Source: Geopsychrobacter sp.
Lineage (GTDB): Bacteria > Desulfobacterota > Desulfuromonadia > Desulfuromonadales > Geopsychrobacteraceae
Length of the DNA: 10,532 nt
Assembly: GCA_030620915.1 (NCBI GenBank)
Contig: JAUXIR010000026.1
Coordinates: 1 to 10,532 of the forward strand
Reading direction: 5' to 3'
Shown: positions 1 to 6,838 of the stretch, piece after piece
How the letters are laid out: each line of letters begins with the position of its first letter
Numbering within the stretch: position 1 is the stretch's first letter
Program-made: the position numbers and the translations under genes
The notes under the pieces: generated by a model
What the model saw: the letters and a program-made list of their open reading frames with translations, nothing else
Told to the model about the DNA's origin: nothing
The model's database searches: none

Positions 1-83
1 GCAAAGAAGAAGATAGAGGTGGCCGTTATGAAAACGGCAAATCCGACCAGCAGAAGAATTCTCGAGCGCAGCGACCTGTACAA
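1..83 (-). CDS. N-terminus of a leftward membrane protein (partial)
   Basis: Read leftward from a TTG at 83-81, the frame stays open to the window edge for 27 codons. It encodes a short basic segment (YRSLRSR) followed by one long hydrophobic helix (ILLLVGFAVFITA, then TSIFFF). This cytoplasmic basic start plus first transmembrane segment is typical of membrane-anchored sensor kinases, cyclases and chemoreceptors, but too little is present to name a family. TTG is chosen because a Shine-Dalgarno-like AAGAGGA lies about 8 bases upstream and no ATG or GTG is available: the frame is closed by a TAA about 65 bases upstream. The gene is transcribed away from the flavin protein gene at 484. The existence of the gene is an inference from one helix and an RBS. 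Confidence 0.5.
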   Translation of the reverse strand, partial: MYRSLRSRILLLVGFAVFITATSIFFF

Positions 84-483
84 GAGCTCTGTCCTCTTGG
101 GGTAAGGGCCTATTCTTCTTAGCGTTTCAGGAACTTATTCCTTAGCCTACACTCTATCAAAAACAGGTTAGATTGCACCTTCCCGGGCAACAGGCTTGCG
201 GAAGGTGTCGTCGGTACTTCGATCTGCGGAGCCCTGAATCGATAAAGCACTCATTGTGTGATCGCAAGGCAGGAACAGAAGCCTCTCCCCTGCGTCAGGC
301 TGCAGTCTTGTTTTGCCAGGGCATTTCCTGATGGAAACTATTTACAGCTATTGAATCGCTTGTTCCGCGGCGTTATAGTTGAGAGCCGTTTGGGTTCTTG
401 TTGCACCTGACAGGGTCCTTCCCACTTGTTGAGCGGTTAAACCTTGCTGATCCAGTATCCTTTTACACGAGTAGGTAAAAATC
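84..483. other. Divergent intergenic region, about 400 bases
   Basis: I see no credible gene on either strand here. The region separates the leftward membrane-protein gene from the rightward flavin-protein cluster. It holds an imperfect hairpin (CACCTTCC at 176-183 with GGAAGGTG at 200-207, plus inner GCAA at 187-190 with TTGC at 196-199) and a good rightward promoter at 351-379. The hairpin is not followed by a T-tract on either strand, so it is not an obvious terminator. It would lie in the leader of the leftward gene if that gene has a distal promoter. Confidence 0.6.
351..379 (+). promoter_or_regulatory. Sigma70-like promoter for the 484-2452 cluster
   Basis: TTGAAT at 351-356 and TATAGT at 374-379 are separated by exactly 17 bases, matching the housekeeping -35/-10 consensus at four and five of six positions. 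Transcription would begin near 386, leaving a leader of about 100 bases before the ATG at 484. No operator-like palindrome overlaps the elements. Confidence 0.6.
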
Positions 484-942
484 ATGCGTCGTCGCGAAAA
501 AGCTGTCACCGACATTGCCGGTCTCGAACAAATTTTATGGCAGGGGAAGGTTTGCCAGTTGGCGATCTCTGACCTGCCAGCGCCCTATATCGTCTCGCTC
601 AGTTACGGTTACCGTGACGGGGTGCTCTATTTCCACTCGGCGGCTGAGGGGCACAAGATCGAGCTGCTGAACTGCAATCCGCTGGTCGGGTTTTCGGTGG
701 TTATCGATCTGGGAATCGTTGAGGGTGAACAGGGTTGCAGCTGGGGGGCAGGTTTCCGTTCGGTGGTTGGTCACGGACGGACCGAGTTTATCGAGGATCT
801 TGAGTCGAAACGCACCGCCCTGAAGCTGTTGATGGCGCAGTACGGGGAGGGGGATTTCGACTTTCCGCAGCAGGCGATTGAGGGGACGACGGTCTTCAGG
901 TTGGTCATCGAAGAGATGACCGGCAAGCAGTCGCGGGTTTGA
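484..942 (+). CDS. Pyridoxamine 5'-phosphate oxidase-like flavin protein (NimA type)
   Basis: This 152-residue protein has the layout of the small split-barrel flavin-binding family that includes NimA-like nitroimidazole reductases (COG3467 type). Family hallmarks visible are the MRRREK start, a GKVCQLAI strand near residues 21-28, the PYIVSLSYGY strand, LYFHSAAEGHKIELL near residues 49-63 (the usual flavin-phosphate binding stretch), the SVVGHGRTEFIED strand and a terminal EEMTGK motif. It probably binds FMN or F420-like flavin in the cytoplasm; the substrate cannot be deduced. The ATG at 484 is preceded by a modest RBS (GTAGGT) and is the first gene after the promoter at 351-379. Its TGA lies just before the ATG of the next gene, so the two are probably translationally coupled. 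Family assignment is firm; physiological role is unknown. Confidence 0.85.
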   Translation: MRRREKAVTDIAGLEQILWQGKVCQLAISDLPAPYIVSLSYGYRDGVLYFHSAAEGHKIELLNCNPLVGFSVVIDLGIVEGEQGCSWGAGFRSVVGHGRTEFIEDLESKRTALKLLMAQYGEGDFDFPQQAIEGTTVFRLVIEEMTGKQSRV

Positions 943-944
943 AC

Positions 945-1970
945 ATGCCAGAGTCCCTCCCCTCACTCTTCGTCCAATTAAAAACTGCGCTGCGCGAGCT
1001 GTTTTTCGACTCTCTGCGCACCTGCGGCGAGCTGTTCAAGATCATTGTGCCGATCAGTATCGCGACCCGTTTTTTGCAACAGTGGGGGGTGGTTGACCAG
1101 CTCGGCGTGCTGATCGGTCCGGTGATGAAGCTGGTCGGCCTGCCGGGGGAGATCGGGCTGGTCTGGGCGACGGCGATGGTCACTAATCTCTATGCCGGGA
1201 TGGTGGTCTTTGCTTCGCTGGCCCCGGGTCTCGAGCTGAGCGTGGCTCAGGTGACGGTCCTGACCAGCATGATGCTGGTTGCGCACGGCCTGCCGGTGGA
1301 ACTGCGGATCGCGCAGAAGGCCGGGACCCGCTTTCGCACCCAGATGCTGATCCGGGTCGGGGGCGCGCTGCTGCTCGGTGGATTGCTGAATCTCGGCTAC
1401 CGCTGGAGTGGCAGTCTGCAGCAGCAGAACAATGCGCTGTGGAATCCACCAGCGGTCGACCCGACCTGGCTCGGCTGGATGCAGGCTGAACTGCGCAACC
1501 TGCTTTCGATTATGCTGATTATCTTCCTCCTGATGGCGCTGCTGCGCCTCTTGAAGAAGATCGGCATTATCGATCTGCTGACCCGCCTGTTAGAGCCGCT
1601 GCTGGTGCTGCTCGGCATCGGGCGTCAGGCCGCTCCCTTGACGATTGTCGGCATGACGCTGGGCCTCAGTTACGGGGGTGGTCTGATCATCCGCGAGGCC
1701 CAGTCGGGGCGCTTGAGCAAGCAGGATGTCTTCTGCTCCATTGCGCTGATGGGACTCTGTCACAGCCTGATCGAGGATACCCTGTTGATGATGGTTCTGG
1801 GCGGTCATGTATCGGGGGTTTTCTGGGGGAGATTATTCTTTACCCTGGTTGCGGTGTTTCTCTTTAGTCGTTTGCTTCGGGTCCTGCCGCAGAGCTTTTT
1901 TGAACGCTACCTTGTGCGACCGACCCTGGCCGACAGCTCGGATAATAATGAGGAGGTTCGCTGTTGCTGA
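945..1970 (+). CDS. Nucleoside-recognition (Gate) domain membrane protein
   Basis: This 341-residue polytopic inner-membrane protein has about eight hydrophobic segments. It contains two similar halves: GELFKIIVPISIATRF through the segment with MVTNLYAGMVVFA (about residues 28-90), and a second half with LLSIMLIIFLLMALLRLLKK followed by LTIVGMTLGLSYGGGLIIREA (about residues 185-255). This is the pattern of the Gate/nucleoside-recognition family, related to the pore region of concentrative nucleoside transporters and the spore proteins SpoIIM-like/SpmA/SpmB. Substrate is unknown. The ATG at 945 lies 3 bases after the previous stop; a TTG at 939 is in frame, but neither start has a strong RBS, consistent with coupling. 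The 3' end overlaps the folA start by 7 bases. A regulator or transporter role cannot be separated from sequence alone. Confidence 0.75.
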   Translation: MPESLPSLFVQLKTALRELFFDSLRTCGELFKIIVPISIATRFLQQWGVVDQLGVLIGPVMKLVGLPGEIGLVWATAMVTNLYAGMVVFASLAPGLELSVAQVTVLTSMMLVAHGLPVELRIAQKAGTRFRTQMLIRVGGALLLGGLLNLGYRWSGSLQQQNNALWNPPAVDPTWLGWMQAELRNLLSIMLIIFLLMALLRLLKKIGIIDLLTRLLEPLLVLLGIGRQAAPLTIVGMTLGLSYGGGLIIREAQSGRLSKQDVFCSIALMGLCHSLIEDTLLMMVLGGHVSGVFWGRLFFTLVAVFLFSRLLRVLPQSFFERYLVRPTLADSSDNNEEVRCC

Positions 1971-2452
1971 TCTCCTTGATTGTCGCCATGGCCGCCAACC
2001 GCTGTATCGGCCGGGATGGACGGCTTCCCTGGCAGTTGCCGGAAGATCTACAGCGTTTCAAGCAGCTGACCATGGGGCATAGTCTGCTGATGGGGCGCAA
2101 AACCTTCGAATCGATCGGCCGGCCGCTGCCGGGTCGGACCAGTTATGTCCTCAGCCGGACTCCGGGCTTTTCCATCCAGGGCTGCCGCGTGGTCAGCGAC
2201 CTGGAGCATGCCATCGATGCTGCGGAGCGCGCGGGAGAAAACGAACTCTTTATCTGTGGTGGCGAAGATGTTTACCGGCAGGCTCTACCGCTCTGTGAGC
2301 GGATCTATCTCACTCAACTTGAGCGCGAGGTAGAGGGGGATCGCTTTTTCCCTGAAGTCCCTGAAGATCAATTCCAGCGTGTTCGGCATCTACGGATCTG
2401 TGCCGGGGAAGATTGGCAGTTCTCTGTTTTACAAAGAAAACAACGGCCCTGA
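1964..2452 (+). CDS. folA: Dihydrofolate reductase
   Basis: DHFR reduces dihydrofolate to tetrahydrofolate with NADPH in the cytoplasm. The 162-residue product matches bacterial DHFR in length and motifs: ISLIVAMAANRCIG (2-16) with the Met20-loop sequence DGRLPWQLPEDLQRFK (18-33), the acidic catalytic residue Asp28 (equivalent to E. coli Asp27), the cofactor motif MGRKTFESIGRPLPGR (43-58), and ICGGEDVY (97-104) at the nicotinamide site. The start is a TTG at 1964, preceded by a textbook AGGAGG at 1951-1956 with 7-base spacing; it overlaps the upstream stop at 1968-1970. No thymidylate synthase gene is adjacent, so folate use must be judged elsewhere. The downstream spacer has no clear terminator. 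Confidence 0.95.
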   Translation: MLISLIVAMAANRCIGRDGRLPWQLPEDLQRFKQLTMGHSLLMGRKTFESIGRPLPGRTSYVLSRTPGFSIQGCRVVSDLEHAIDAAERAGENELFICGGEDVYRQALPLCERIYLTQLEREVEGDRFFPEVPEDQFQRVRHLRICAGEDWQFSVLQRKQRP

Positions 2453-2517
2453 TTTGTTAAAATCTGAGCAGTGCGCTAGCCCTTGGATAAGTTCTTTCTC
2501 TGTTTTGGGAGGTTCCA

Positions 2518-3246
2518 ATGCGTTTAACCCTGTTTGTTTTTGTCGCTCTGCTGCTTGCGGGTTGTCTCCCGCAGCACCATCTTGCCGCACAAAAGCCTGC
2601 CTCGCAGTTGATCGTGCGCGGCGAAGCGACGATCAAGGTCAAGCCGGATCAGGTCGAGATGTCGCTTGAGGCGGTCACCTCGGCCGCGAGTGCCGATGAG
2701 GCCCTGGCGACCAACGCTGACGCCGTTGTTCAATTGCGGCAGTTGCTGGAAATTGAGGGGTTAAGCCACGAGGATTATCGAACCGGCCAGTTCAGTATCC
2801 AGCCGCAGTGGAGTCGTCCACCACGCCCGGCGCCGGCAGCTTGGGCCCCTGAGATCATTGGCTATCGGGTGCGCAACAGCCTGCTGGTAACGACCGCAAA
2901 AATCGAGCTTGCCGGACGGCTGTTGGCTCTGGCGCAGCAGGCGGGGGTCAATAAGGTCGGGAATCTAAGATTCTCCCTGGCCGATCCTGAAGAGGCCAGC
3001 CGTCAGGCGATTGCAGCGGCCACCGCAAAGGCTCGCCTGCGCGCCGCAACCCTGGCGCAGGCTGCCGGGGTTAAACTCGGCAAGCTGATCGAAGCGCGGG
3101 TTGAAGAAACTGCTGCGGGGCGGCAGCCGAGGTTGATGATGGCTGAAGCGAGCTTGGCGCGGTCTGCGGTAAACAATGTCCCGATCAGCGCCGGTGAGGT
3201 CGAGGTGAAGGCGGCGGTGGTGCTCAGTTATGCCCTCGCCGATTGA
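2518..3246 (+). CDS. SIMPL-domain (DUF541/YggE-like) lipoprotein
   Basis: The 242-residue product begins with a lipoprotein signal: a hydrophobic stretch from residue 3 and a lipobox LLAGC with the lipidated Cys at 16. Residue 17 is Leu, so an outer-membrane location is likely under the E. coli sorting rule. The rest is a SIMPL/DUF541 domain: IVRGEATIKVKPDQVEMSLEA (31-51), a DYRTGQFSIQPQW segment, GYRVRNSLLVTT, GVNKVGNLRFSLAD, a helix rich in Ala with repeated A..A..A spacing, and the closing ISAGEVEVKAAVVLSYAL strand. Family members (YggE, BP26) are envelope proteins tied to oxidative stress, but biochemical function is unsettled. The ATG at 2518 has a strong GGGAGG RBS 5 bases upstream. Its 3' end overlaps that of the converging regulator gene by 19 bases. 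Confidence 0.85.
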   Translation: MRLTLFVFVALLLAGCLPQHHLAAQKPASQLIVRGEATIKVKPDQVEMSLEAVTSAASADEALATNADAVVQLRQLLEIEGLSHEDYRTGQFSIQPQWSRPPRPAPAAWAPEIIGYRVRNSLLVTTAKIELAGRLLALAQQAGVNKVGNLRFSLADPEEASRQAIAAATAKARLRAATLAQAAGVKLGKLIEARVEETAAGRQPRLMMAEASLARSAVNNVPISAGEVEVKAAVVLSYALAD

Positions 3247-3593
3247 GTCCCGCCTGCGCAGCTGAGGTCAATCCCTGCGGTTTTTTGCAGATAATCCTGC
3301 CCCCAGCGGCACATCAGTTCAAGGATGGGGACTACCGTGCGGCCATCCTCGGTCAGGGAGTATTCGACGCGGGGTGGGACCTCGGCGTAGATCTGGCGGT
3401 GGAGCAGGCCATCGGCTTCGAGCTCGCGCAGTTGCTGGGTCAACATTTTCTGGGTCACGGTCTGCAGGCGCCGCTGTAATTGGCTGAAGCGCAGGGTCTT
3501 GAGCCGCAGATGCCAGAGAATCAGGCCCTTCCATTTGCCGCCGATGACCGCCAATGTGACCTCAACTCCGCAACGATAATTCGATTCTGACAT
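3228..3593 (-). CDS. HxlR-family winged-helix transcriptional regulator
   Basis: The 121-residue protein carries the HxlR signature: an N-terminal Cys (Cys8) followed by GVEVTLAVIGGKWKGLILWHL (9-29), then the winged helix with RFSQLQRRL, TQKMLTQQLRELEADGLL and the wing segment PPRVEYSLTEDGR. In family members such as YodB and QorR the N-terminal Cys senses quinones, diamide or other electrophiles. The ATG at 3593-3591 is chosen over a TTG one codon earlier because AAGGGA lies about 8 bases before it. The gene points away from the reductase at 3726, with a palindrome in between, which is the common arrangement for an HxlR repressor and its target. Family assignment is firm; target and signal are inferred. 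Confidence 0.92.
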   Translation of the reverse strand: MSESNYRCGVEVTLAVIGGKWKGLILWHLRLKTLRFSQLQRRLQTVTQKMLTQQLRELEADGLLHRQIYAEVPPRVEYSLTEDGRTVVPILELMCRWGQDYLQKTAGIDLSCAGGTQSARA

Positions 3594-3617
3594 CAATATA
3601 TCCCTTTGTTTTCACAA

Positions 3618-3637
3618 TAGTATCTTTTTGGATACTA
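3618..3637. promoter_or_regulatory. Palindromic operator candidate for the HxlR regulator
   Basis: TAGTATC at 3618-3624 and GATACTA at 3631-3637 are perfect 7-base inverted arms around a 6-base T-rich spacer. The site is 25 bases upstream of the regulator's ATG and lies within its likely promoter zone, which suggests autorepression. HxlR dimers commonly bind TACT/AGTA-type palindromes; that this protein binds here is inferred. A looser TACT...AGTA pair occurs at 3655-3674 near the rightward promoter. Confidence 0.6.
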
Positions 3638-3657
3638 CAAGACTTTTTGGTAGGTAC

Positions 3658-3686
3658 TTGAGTTTTGTATAGTAGTCGTTTAGATT
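3658..3686 (+). promoter_or_regulatory. Probable promoter of the reductase gene
   Basis: TTGAGT at 3658-3663 and TAGATT at 3681-3686 are spaced by 17 bases, each matching the sigma70 hexamers at four positions. The predicted start of transcription is about 33 bases before the ATG at 3726. An alternative -10 (TATAGT at 3668-3673) lacks a well-placed -35. Either position lies beside the palindrome at 3618-3637. Confidence 0.45.
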
Positions 3687-3725
3687 TAGCGAATCAACTA
3701 TGAATTTTAGCAAGGGAGATAGACT

Positions 3726-4719
3726 ATGTCCGAGACATTCAAGGCTCTGTTGGTCGAGCAACCGGAGAAGAAGGTTTTTACGCGCAATATTGTCGAGCGT
3801 AGTATCGATGACCTGCCCGCAGGTGAACTGCTGGTGCGGGTCCATTATTCATCCCTCAATTTCAAGGATGCCCTTTCGGCCACCGGGAACCCCGGCGTTA
3901 CCCGCAACTATCCGCATACGCCGGGGATCGACGCCGCCGGTGAGGTCGTCAGTTGCAGCGATGGCAGCTTCGCCCCCGGTGACCAGGTGATCGTTACCAG
4001 TTACGACCTGGGGATGGAGACCGATGGTGGCTTCGGAGAGATGATCCGGGTGCCGAGCAACTGGGCCTTGAAACTACCGGCCGGCCTCAGCCTCAAAGAG
4101 CATGATGCTGGGAACCGCCGGGCTGACCGCCGCGCTTTCGGTCTACGAGTTGGAGCAGGGCGGGGTGAAACCGCAAGATGGCCCGATCCTGGTGACCGGG
4201 GCAACCGGTGGGGTTGGCAGCCTGGCGGTGGCCATCCTGGCCAAGGCTGGCTATCAGGTGACCGCCGCGACCGGCAAGGCGTCGGAGGCCGATTACCTGA
4301 AATCGATCGGTGCAACCGAGGTGATCGAGCGCGCGGCGGTGACCGAGGGCAGCGAGCGCCCGATGATGAAGACCCTGTGGGCCGGGGTGGTCGACTGTGT
4401 CGGCGGCGAGATGCTGGCGGCGGCAATCAAATCGACCAAATACGGCGGGGTTGTCACCTGTTGTGGACTGGTCGGTTCGATCGATCTGCCGCTGAATGTC
4501 TTCCCCTTTATTTTGCGCGGGGTGCGTTTGATCGGGATCGATTCGGCCGCATGTCCGATGAGCCACCGCACCGCAGTCTGGCAGAAACTGGCAACGGAGT
4601 GGAAGTTCGGCGGCCTCGAGTCGATGGTTGACGAGATCGGTCTGGATGGGCTCGAAGAGAAGTTTCAGTCGATGCTGAAAGGCGGCCTCAAGCGGCGTGG
4701 GTTGGTGAATCTGCAGTAG
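3726..4719 (+). pseudogene. YhdH/YhfP-type quinone/acryloyl-CoA reductase, frameshifted
   Basis: Two overlapping frames together encode a zinc-free medium-chain dehydrogenase/reductase of the YhdH/YhfP/AcuI group, which reduces activated double bonds (acryloyl-CoA, quinone-like substrates) with NADPH. The first frame (3726-4100, 125 codons) gives the GroES-like catalytic half, with SSLNFKDALSATG, HTPGIDAAGEV and GDQVIVTSYDLG. The second, from 4102, gives the Rossmann half with MMLGTAGLTAALSVYELE, the VTGATGGVGSLAV dinucleotide motif and ILRGVRLIGIDS. The join falls after LSLKE, where relatives have KEAM; the sequence reads gag-c-atgatg, so two bases seem lost (or one gained). Restoring frame would give about 331 residues, the normal length. 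As read, the first frame runs into out-of-frame residues until 4631. The start has a GGGAG RBS. It could be a true pseudogene or a sequence error. Confidence 0.85.
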
Positions 4720-4752
4720 GACTGACAAGAGTCGCACTCATTTGATTCAGAC

Positions 4753-4780
4753 AAACGGCCGGGGTTTCCCGGTCGTTTTT
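4753..4780 (+). terminator. Intrinsic terminator after the reductase gene
   Basis: AAACGGCCGG (4753-4762) pairs with CCGGTCGTTT (4769-4778), with one G-T wobble and a short loop, followed by T's at 4776-4780. It sits 34 bases after the stop at 4719 and in front of the converging DUF302 gene. The A's on the left arm could give weak activity for leftward transcripts too. Confidence 0.8.
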
Positions 4781-4789
4781 CTGTTGACA

Positions 4790-5239
4790 CTATTTCCCCG
4801 TTGCCCCGCTGGCGAACTTGTTCAGGGCGCCGCTGATTTTTTTTAGAACCTCATCGCAGCCTTCGATCTGATGACGCTCTTTGAGGTAGCTCGGATCGTT
4901 GTACGAAAGCTAGACCCGCCCCTGCTCGTCCTGCGAGATCAAGGCTTTTTGCGGTAGATCAATTGCGGCTGTCTGGCGGCATTTCATCAGTGGGCTACCG
5001 ATCTTGGGGTTACCAAAAATCACCAGGGTCGTCGGGCGGAGATCGATACCGACCTTCTGTGCCCCGGCGGCATGATCGATCCGAGTGAAAACGGTCATCC
5101 CCTTGCTTTCCAGCAGGTTGACCAGGTGCTCGGCTGTGGCATTGACTGAATGTTGGCTGGGCAGGCGGATCATCCCTTCTGCTGCGATGGAGGGGAGAGC
5201 GATGGTCAGAAACAGGATCAGGCTCAGAAATGTGCGCAT
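4790..5239 (-). pseudogene. Periplasmic DUF302 protein with an in-frame amber codon
   Basis: Read leftward from ATG 5239-5237, the frame encodes a signal peptide (RTFLSLILFLTIALPSIAA, probable cut after residue 20) and a DUF302 domain: HSVNATAEHLVNLLESKGMTVF, RIDHAA, LRPTTLVIFGNPKIGSPLM and DLPQKALI. A TAG at 4912-4910 interrupts it after GRV. The same frame continues beyond the TAG with LSYNDPSYLKERHQIEG and ends at a TAG at 4792-4790, giving 149 codons in all, a normal DUF302 length. Family members read VW-L/V-SYNDP here, so the amber replaces a conserved Trp and a single TGG to TAG change explains it. Without suppression the product loses its last 40 residues, including the conserved SYNDP region. 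An AAAGGA RBS precedes the start. DUF302 function is poorly defined. Confidence 0.85.
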
Positions 5240-5269
5240 CGGGATACATCCTTTCTTGAGGGATTCTTC

Positions 5270-5299
5270 ACTATAGCAGGTTGAGCATTGCTCTGTCTG
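5270..5299 (-). promoter_or_regulatory. Possible promoter of the DUF302 gene
   Basis: On the reverse strand, TATAGT (5275-5270) is a good -10 element with a weaker CAGACA about 18 bases upstream (around 5299-5294). It would start transcription about 25 bases before the DUF302 ATG. It lies in the 83-base gap shared with the divergent TatD-family gene, for which I found no clear promoter. Confidence 0.35.
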
Positions 5300-5322
5300 A
5301 GCGGAGACAGTAGGATGCGGCC

Positions 5323-6063
5323 ATGACCTTTTGTGATACGCATATTCATCTTTTCGCGCCGGAATGGAATGGGTCGCTGAGTGCGCGAATCGCCGCCGCG
5401 CAACAGGCCCGAATCGATATCATGTTGCAGCCCGGGGTGCGAGTGACGGACTGGGATGAGTTGATTGACCTTGCTGGCCGAACTGCCGGGGTCTATGCCG
5501 CGCCCGGTCTGCATCCGATGGGCGCTGCAGGCTGGGATGGCACCACTGCCGGGCGTCTGCGCAAACTCTGTCGCCTGCCGCAGGTCGTGGCCATTGGTGA
5601 AATCGGACTCGACGCTCTGCTTGATGTTGATCTGGTTGTGCAGACCCGTGCTTTTTGCGCGCAGCTTGAAATTGCGCTGGCTGCCGAACTGCCGGTGTTG
5701 ATTCACTGTCGCAAGAAGAGTGCAGAGGTTCTGCAGATCTTAAAAGAGTCCGGCATTCGCAAGGTCGGTGGCATCTGGCACGGGTTCTCCGGCAGCCTGG
5801 AGACGGCGCAACAGATCGTCGATCTCGGCATGATGCTCGGTGTCGGTCCGGTGCTGCTGCGTGAGAATGCGCGCAAGCTACCCGCAGTGGTCCAGGCGCT
5901 GCCGCCTGAGACGCTGGTTCTCGAAACCGATGCGCCCGATATGGCGGCAGGACCGAAGGTGCTGATTAGGGTGGCAGAGAGGCTGGCTGAACTGCGTGGC
6001 TGGACTCTCGAAGAGACAGCGCGTATAACCACTGAGAACGCGCGACGATTGCTGAACATATAG
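5323..6063 (+). CDS. TatD-family metal-dependent hydrolase
   Basis: The 246-residue protein is a TIM-barrel amidohydrolase of the TatD group, cytoplasmic two-metal enzymes often acting as DNases or on D-aminoacyl bonds. All expected metal ligands are visible: His7 and His9 in CDTHIHL, Glu93 in GEIGLD, His128 in VLIHCRKKS, His153 in WHGFSGS and Asp203 in LETDAPD. Length is near the family norm (about 255-260). The GEIGLDYY stretch of typical members reads GEIGLDALL, and the usual GxSG near residues 173-176 is GVGP, so it is a divergent member nearer YjjV-like proteins; the exact substrate is unknown. ATG 5323 has an AGGA about 8 bases upstream. It is followed 13 bases later by tcdA, likely in one transcript. 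Confidence 0.88.
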   Translation: MTFCDTHIHLFAPEWNGSLSARIAAAQQARIDIMLQPGVRVTDWDELIDLAGRTAGVYAAPGLHPMGAAGWDGTTAGRLRKLCRLPQVVAIGEIGLDALLDVDLVVQTRAFCAQLEIALAAELPVLIHCRKKSAEVLQILKESGIRKVGGIWHGFSGSLETAQQIVDLGMMLGVGPVLLRENARKLPAVVQALPPETLVLETDAPDMAAGPKVLIRVAERLAELRGWTLEETARITTENARRLLNI

Positions 6064-6076
6064 AGGAACGAACAAC

Positions 6077-6838
6077 GTGAGTGAACACAGATTCAGCCGG
6101 ATGAAGCTGCTGGTCGGCGGCGCGGGGATGGAGAAGCTGAAAGGCGCGCGGGTCGCAATCTTCGGCATCGGCGGCGTCGGCAGCTATGCGGCCGAGGCGC
6201 TGGCGCGGGCCGGAGTCGGGCATCTGACCCTGGTCGATTTTGATGAGATCTGCGTGACCAACGTCAACCGTCAGATCCATGCCTTAAGCAGCACCATCGG
6301 CCAACAAAAGGTTGAGGCGATGGCCGAGCGTTGTCGGCAGATCAATCCGCAGGCGGAGGTTGTGCCGATCCATCGTTTCTACGATGCCGAGGCGAGCGAT
6401 GAGCTCCTCGGACCCTACGACTACGTGCTCGACTGCATCGATCATATTACCGCCAAGCTGCACCTGATCGAAAGCTGCGTGCAGCGCAAGCTGCCGATCA
6501 TCGCCTCGATGGGCGCGGCCAATAAGGTTGATCCGACCCGGATTACCGTTGCAGACATCAGCAAGACCGAAAAATGTCGACTGGCGCGGATCATCCGCAA
6601 GGAGTTGCGTAAACGGGGGATCGCCAAGGGGGTGCAGGTGGTTTTTTCGACCGAGGAGTTCCGTCCCCTAAGTGACGAAACCGCCGTTTGCGCCGAGAAT
6701 TGTGTCTGCCCCAACAAGGAGGAGCAGCGCTGGAGCTGCGACGATCGCCGCGTTATCCTCGGTAGTTCCTCGTACATCCCGCCGATCTTCGGCCTGACCA
6801 TGGCTGGTGAAGTGATCAGATCGCTGGTGGGGGAGTGA
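6077..6838 (+). CDS. tcdA: tRNA threonylcarbamoyladenosine dehydratase
   Basis: TcdA (YgdL/CsdL) is an E1-like enzyme that uses ATP to cyclise t6A37 of ANN-decoding tRNAs to ct6A. The 253-residue product has the Rossmann ATP site GIGGVGSYAAEALARAG (30-46), the LVDFDEICVTNVNRQ segment (52-66) containing the acidic and Asn-Arg-Gln residues of the family, DCIDHITAKLHLI, SMGAANKVDPTRI, and the ADISKTEKCRLARIIRKELRK stretch that distinguishes TcdA from ThiF/MoeB. It lacks the paired zinc Cys motif of MoeB; CAENCVCP near the C-terminal end is not in that position. The start is a GTG at 6077 with GAGGAA 8 bases upstream. No sulfurtransferase csdA/csdE genes are adjacent; the partner here is the TatD-family gene. 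Confidence 0.92.
   Translation: MSEHRFSRMKLLVGGAGMEKLKGARVAIFGIGGVGSYAAEALARAGVGHLTLVDFDEICVTNVNRQIHALSSTIGQQKVEAMAERCRQINPQAEVVPIHRFYDAEASDELLGPYDYVLDCIDHITAKLHLIESCVQRKLPIIASMGAANKVDPTRITVADISKTEKCRLARIIRKELRKRGIAKGVQVVFSTEEFRPLSDETAVCAENCVCPNKEEQRWSCDDRRVILGSSSYIPPIFGLTMAGEVIRSLVGE

Noticed and set aside
84..350. Cyclic di-GMP (GEMM) riboswitch, common in Geobacter relatives
   Set aside because: Some short fragments such as GGGCAACAGG and GATCGCAAGGC recall it, but the ordered core and paired stems could not be found.
4095..4110. Programmed ribosomal frameshift in the reductase
   Set aside because: No known shift-prone heptamer or stop-codon pause is present, and the family is not known to use frameshifting.
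4093..4737. Long reverse-strand open frame (214 codons)
   Set aside because: It lies antisense to the reductase gene, has no family resemblance and its residues (His, Arg, Gln rich) are typical of a shadow of GC-rich coding DNA.
4910..4912. Pyrrolysine at the DUF302 amber codon
   Set aside because: The position is a conserved Trp in the family and a one-base change explains it; no pyl genes are in the window.
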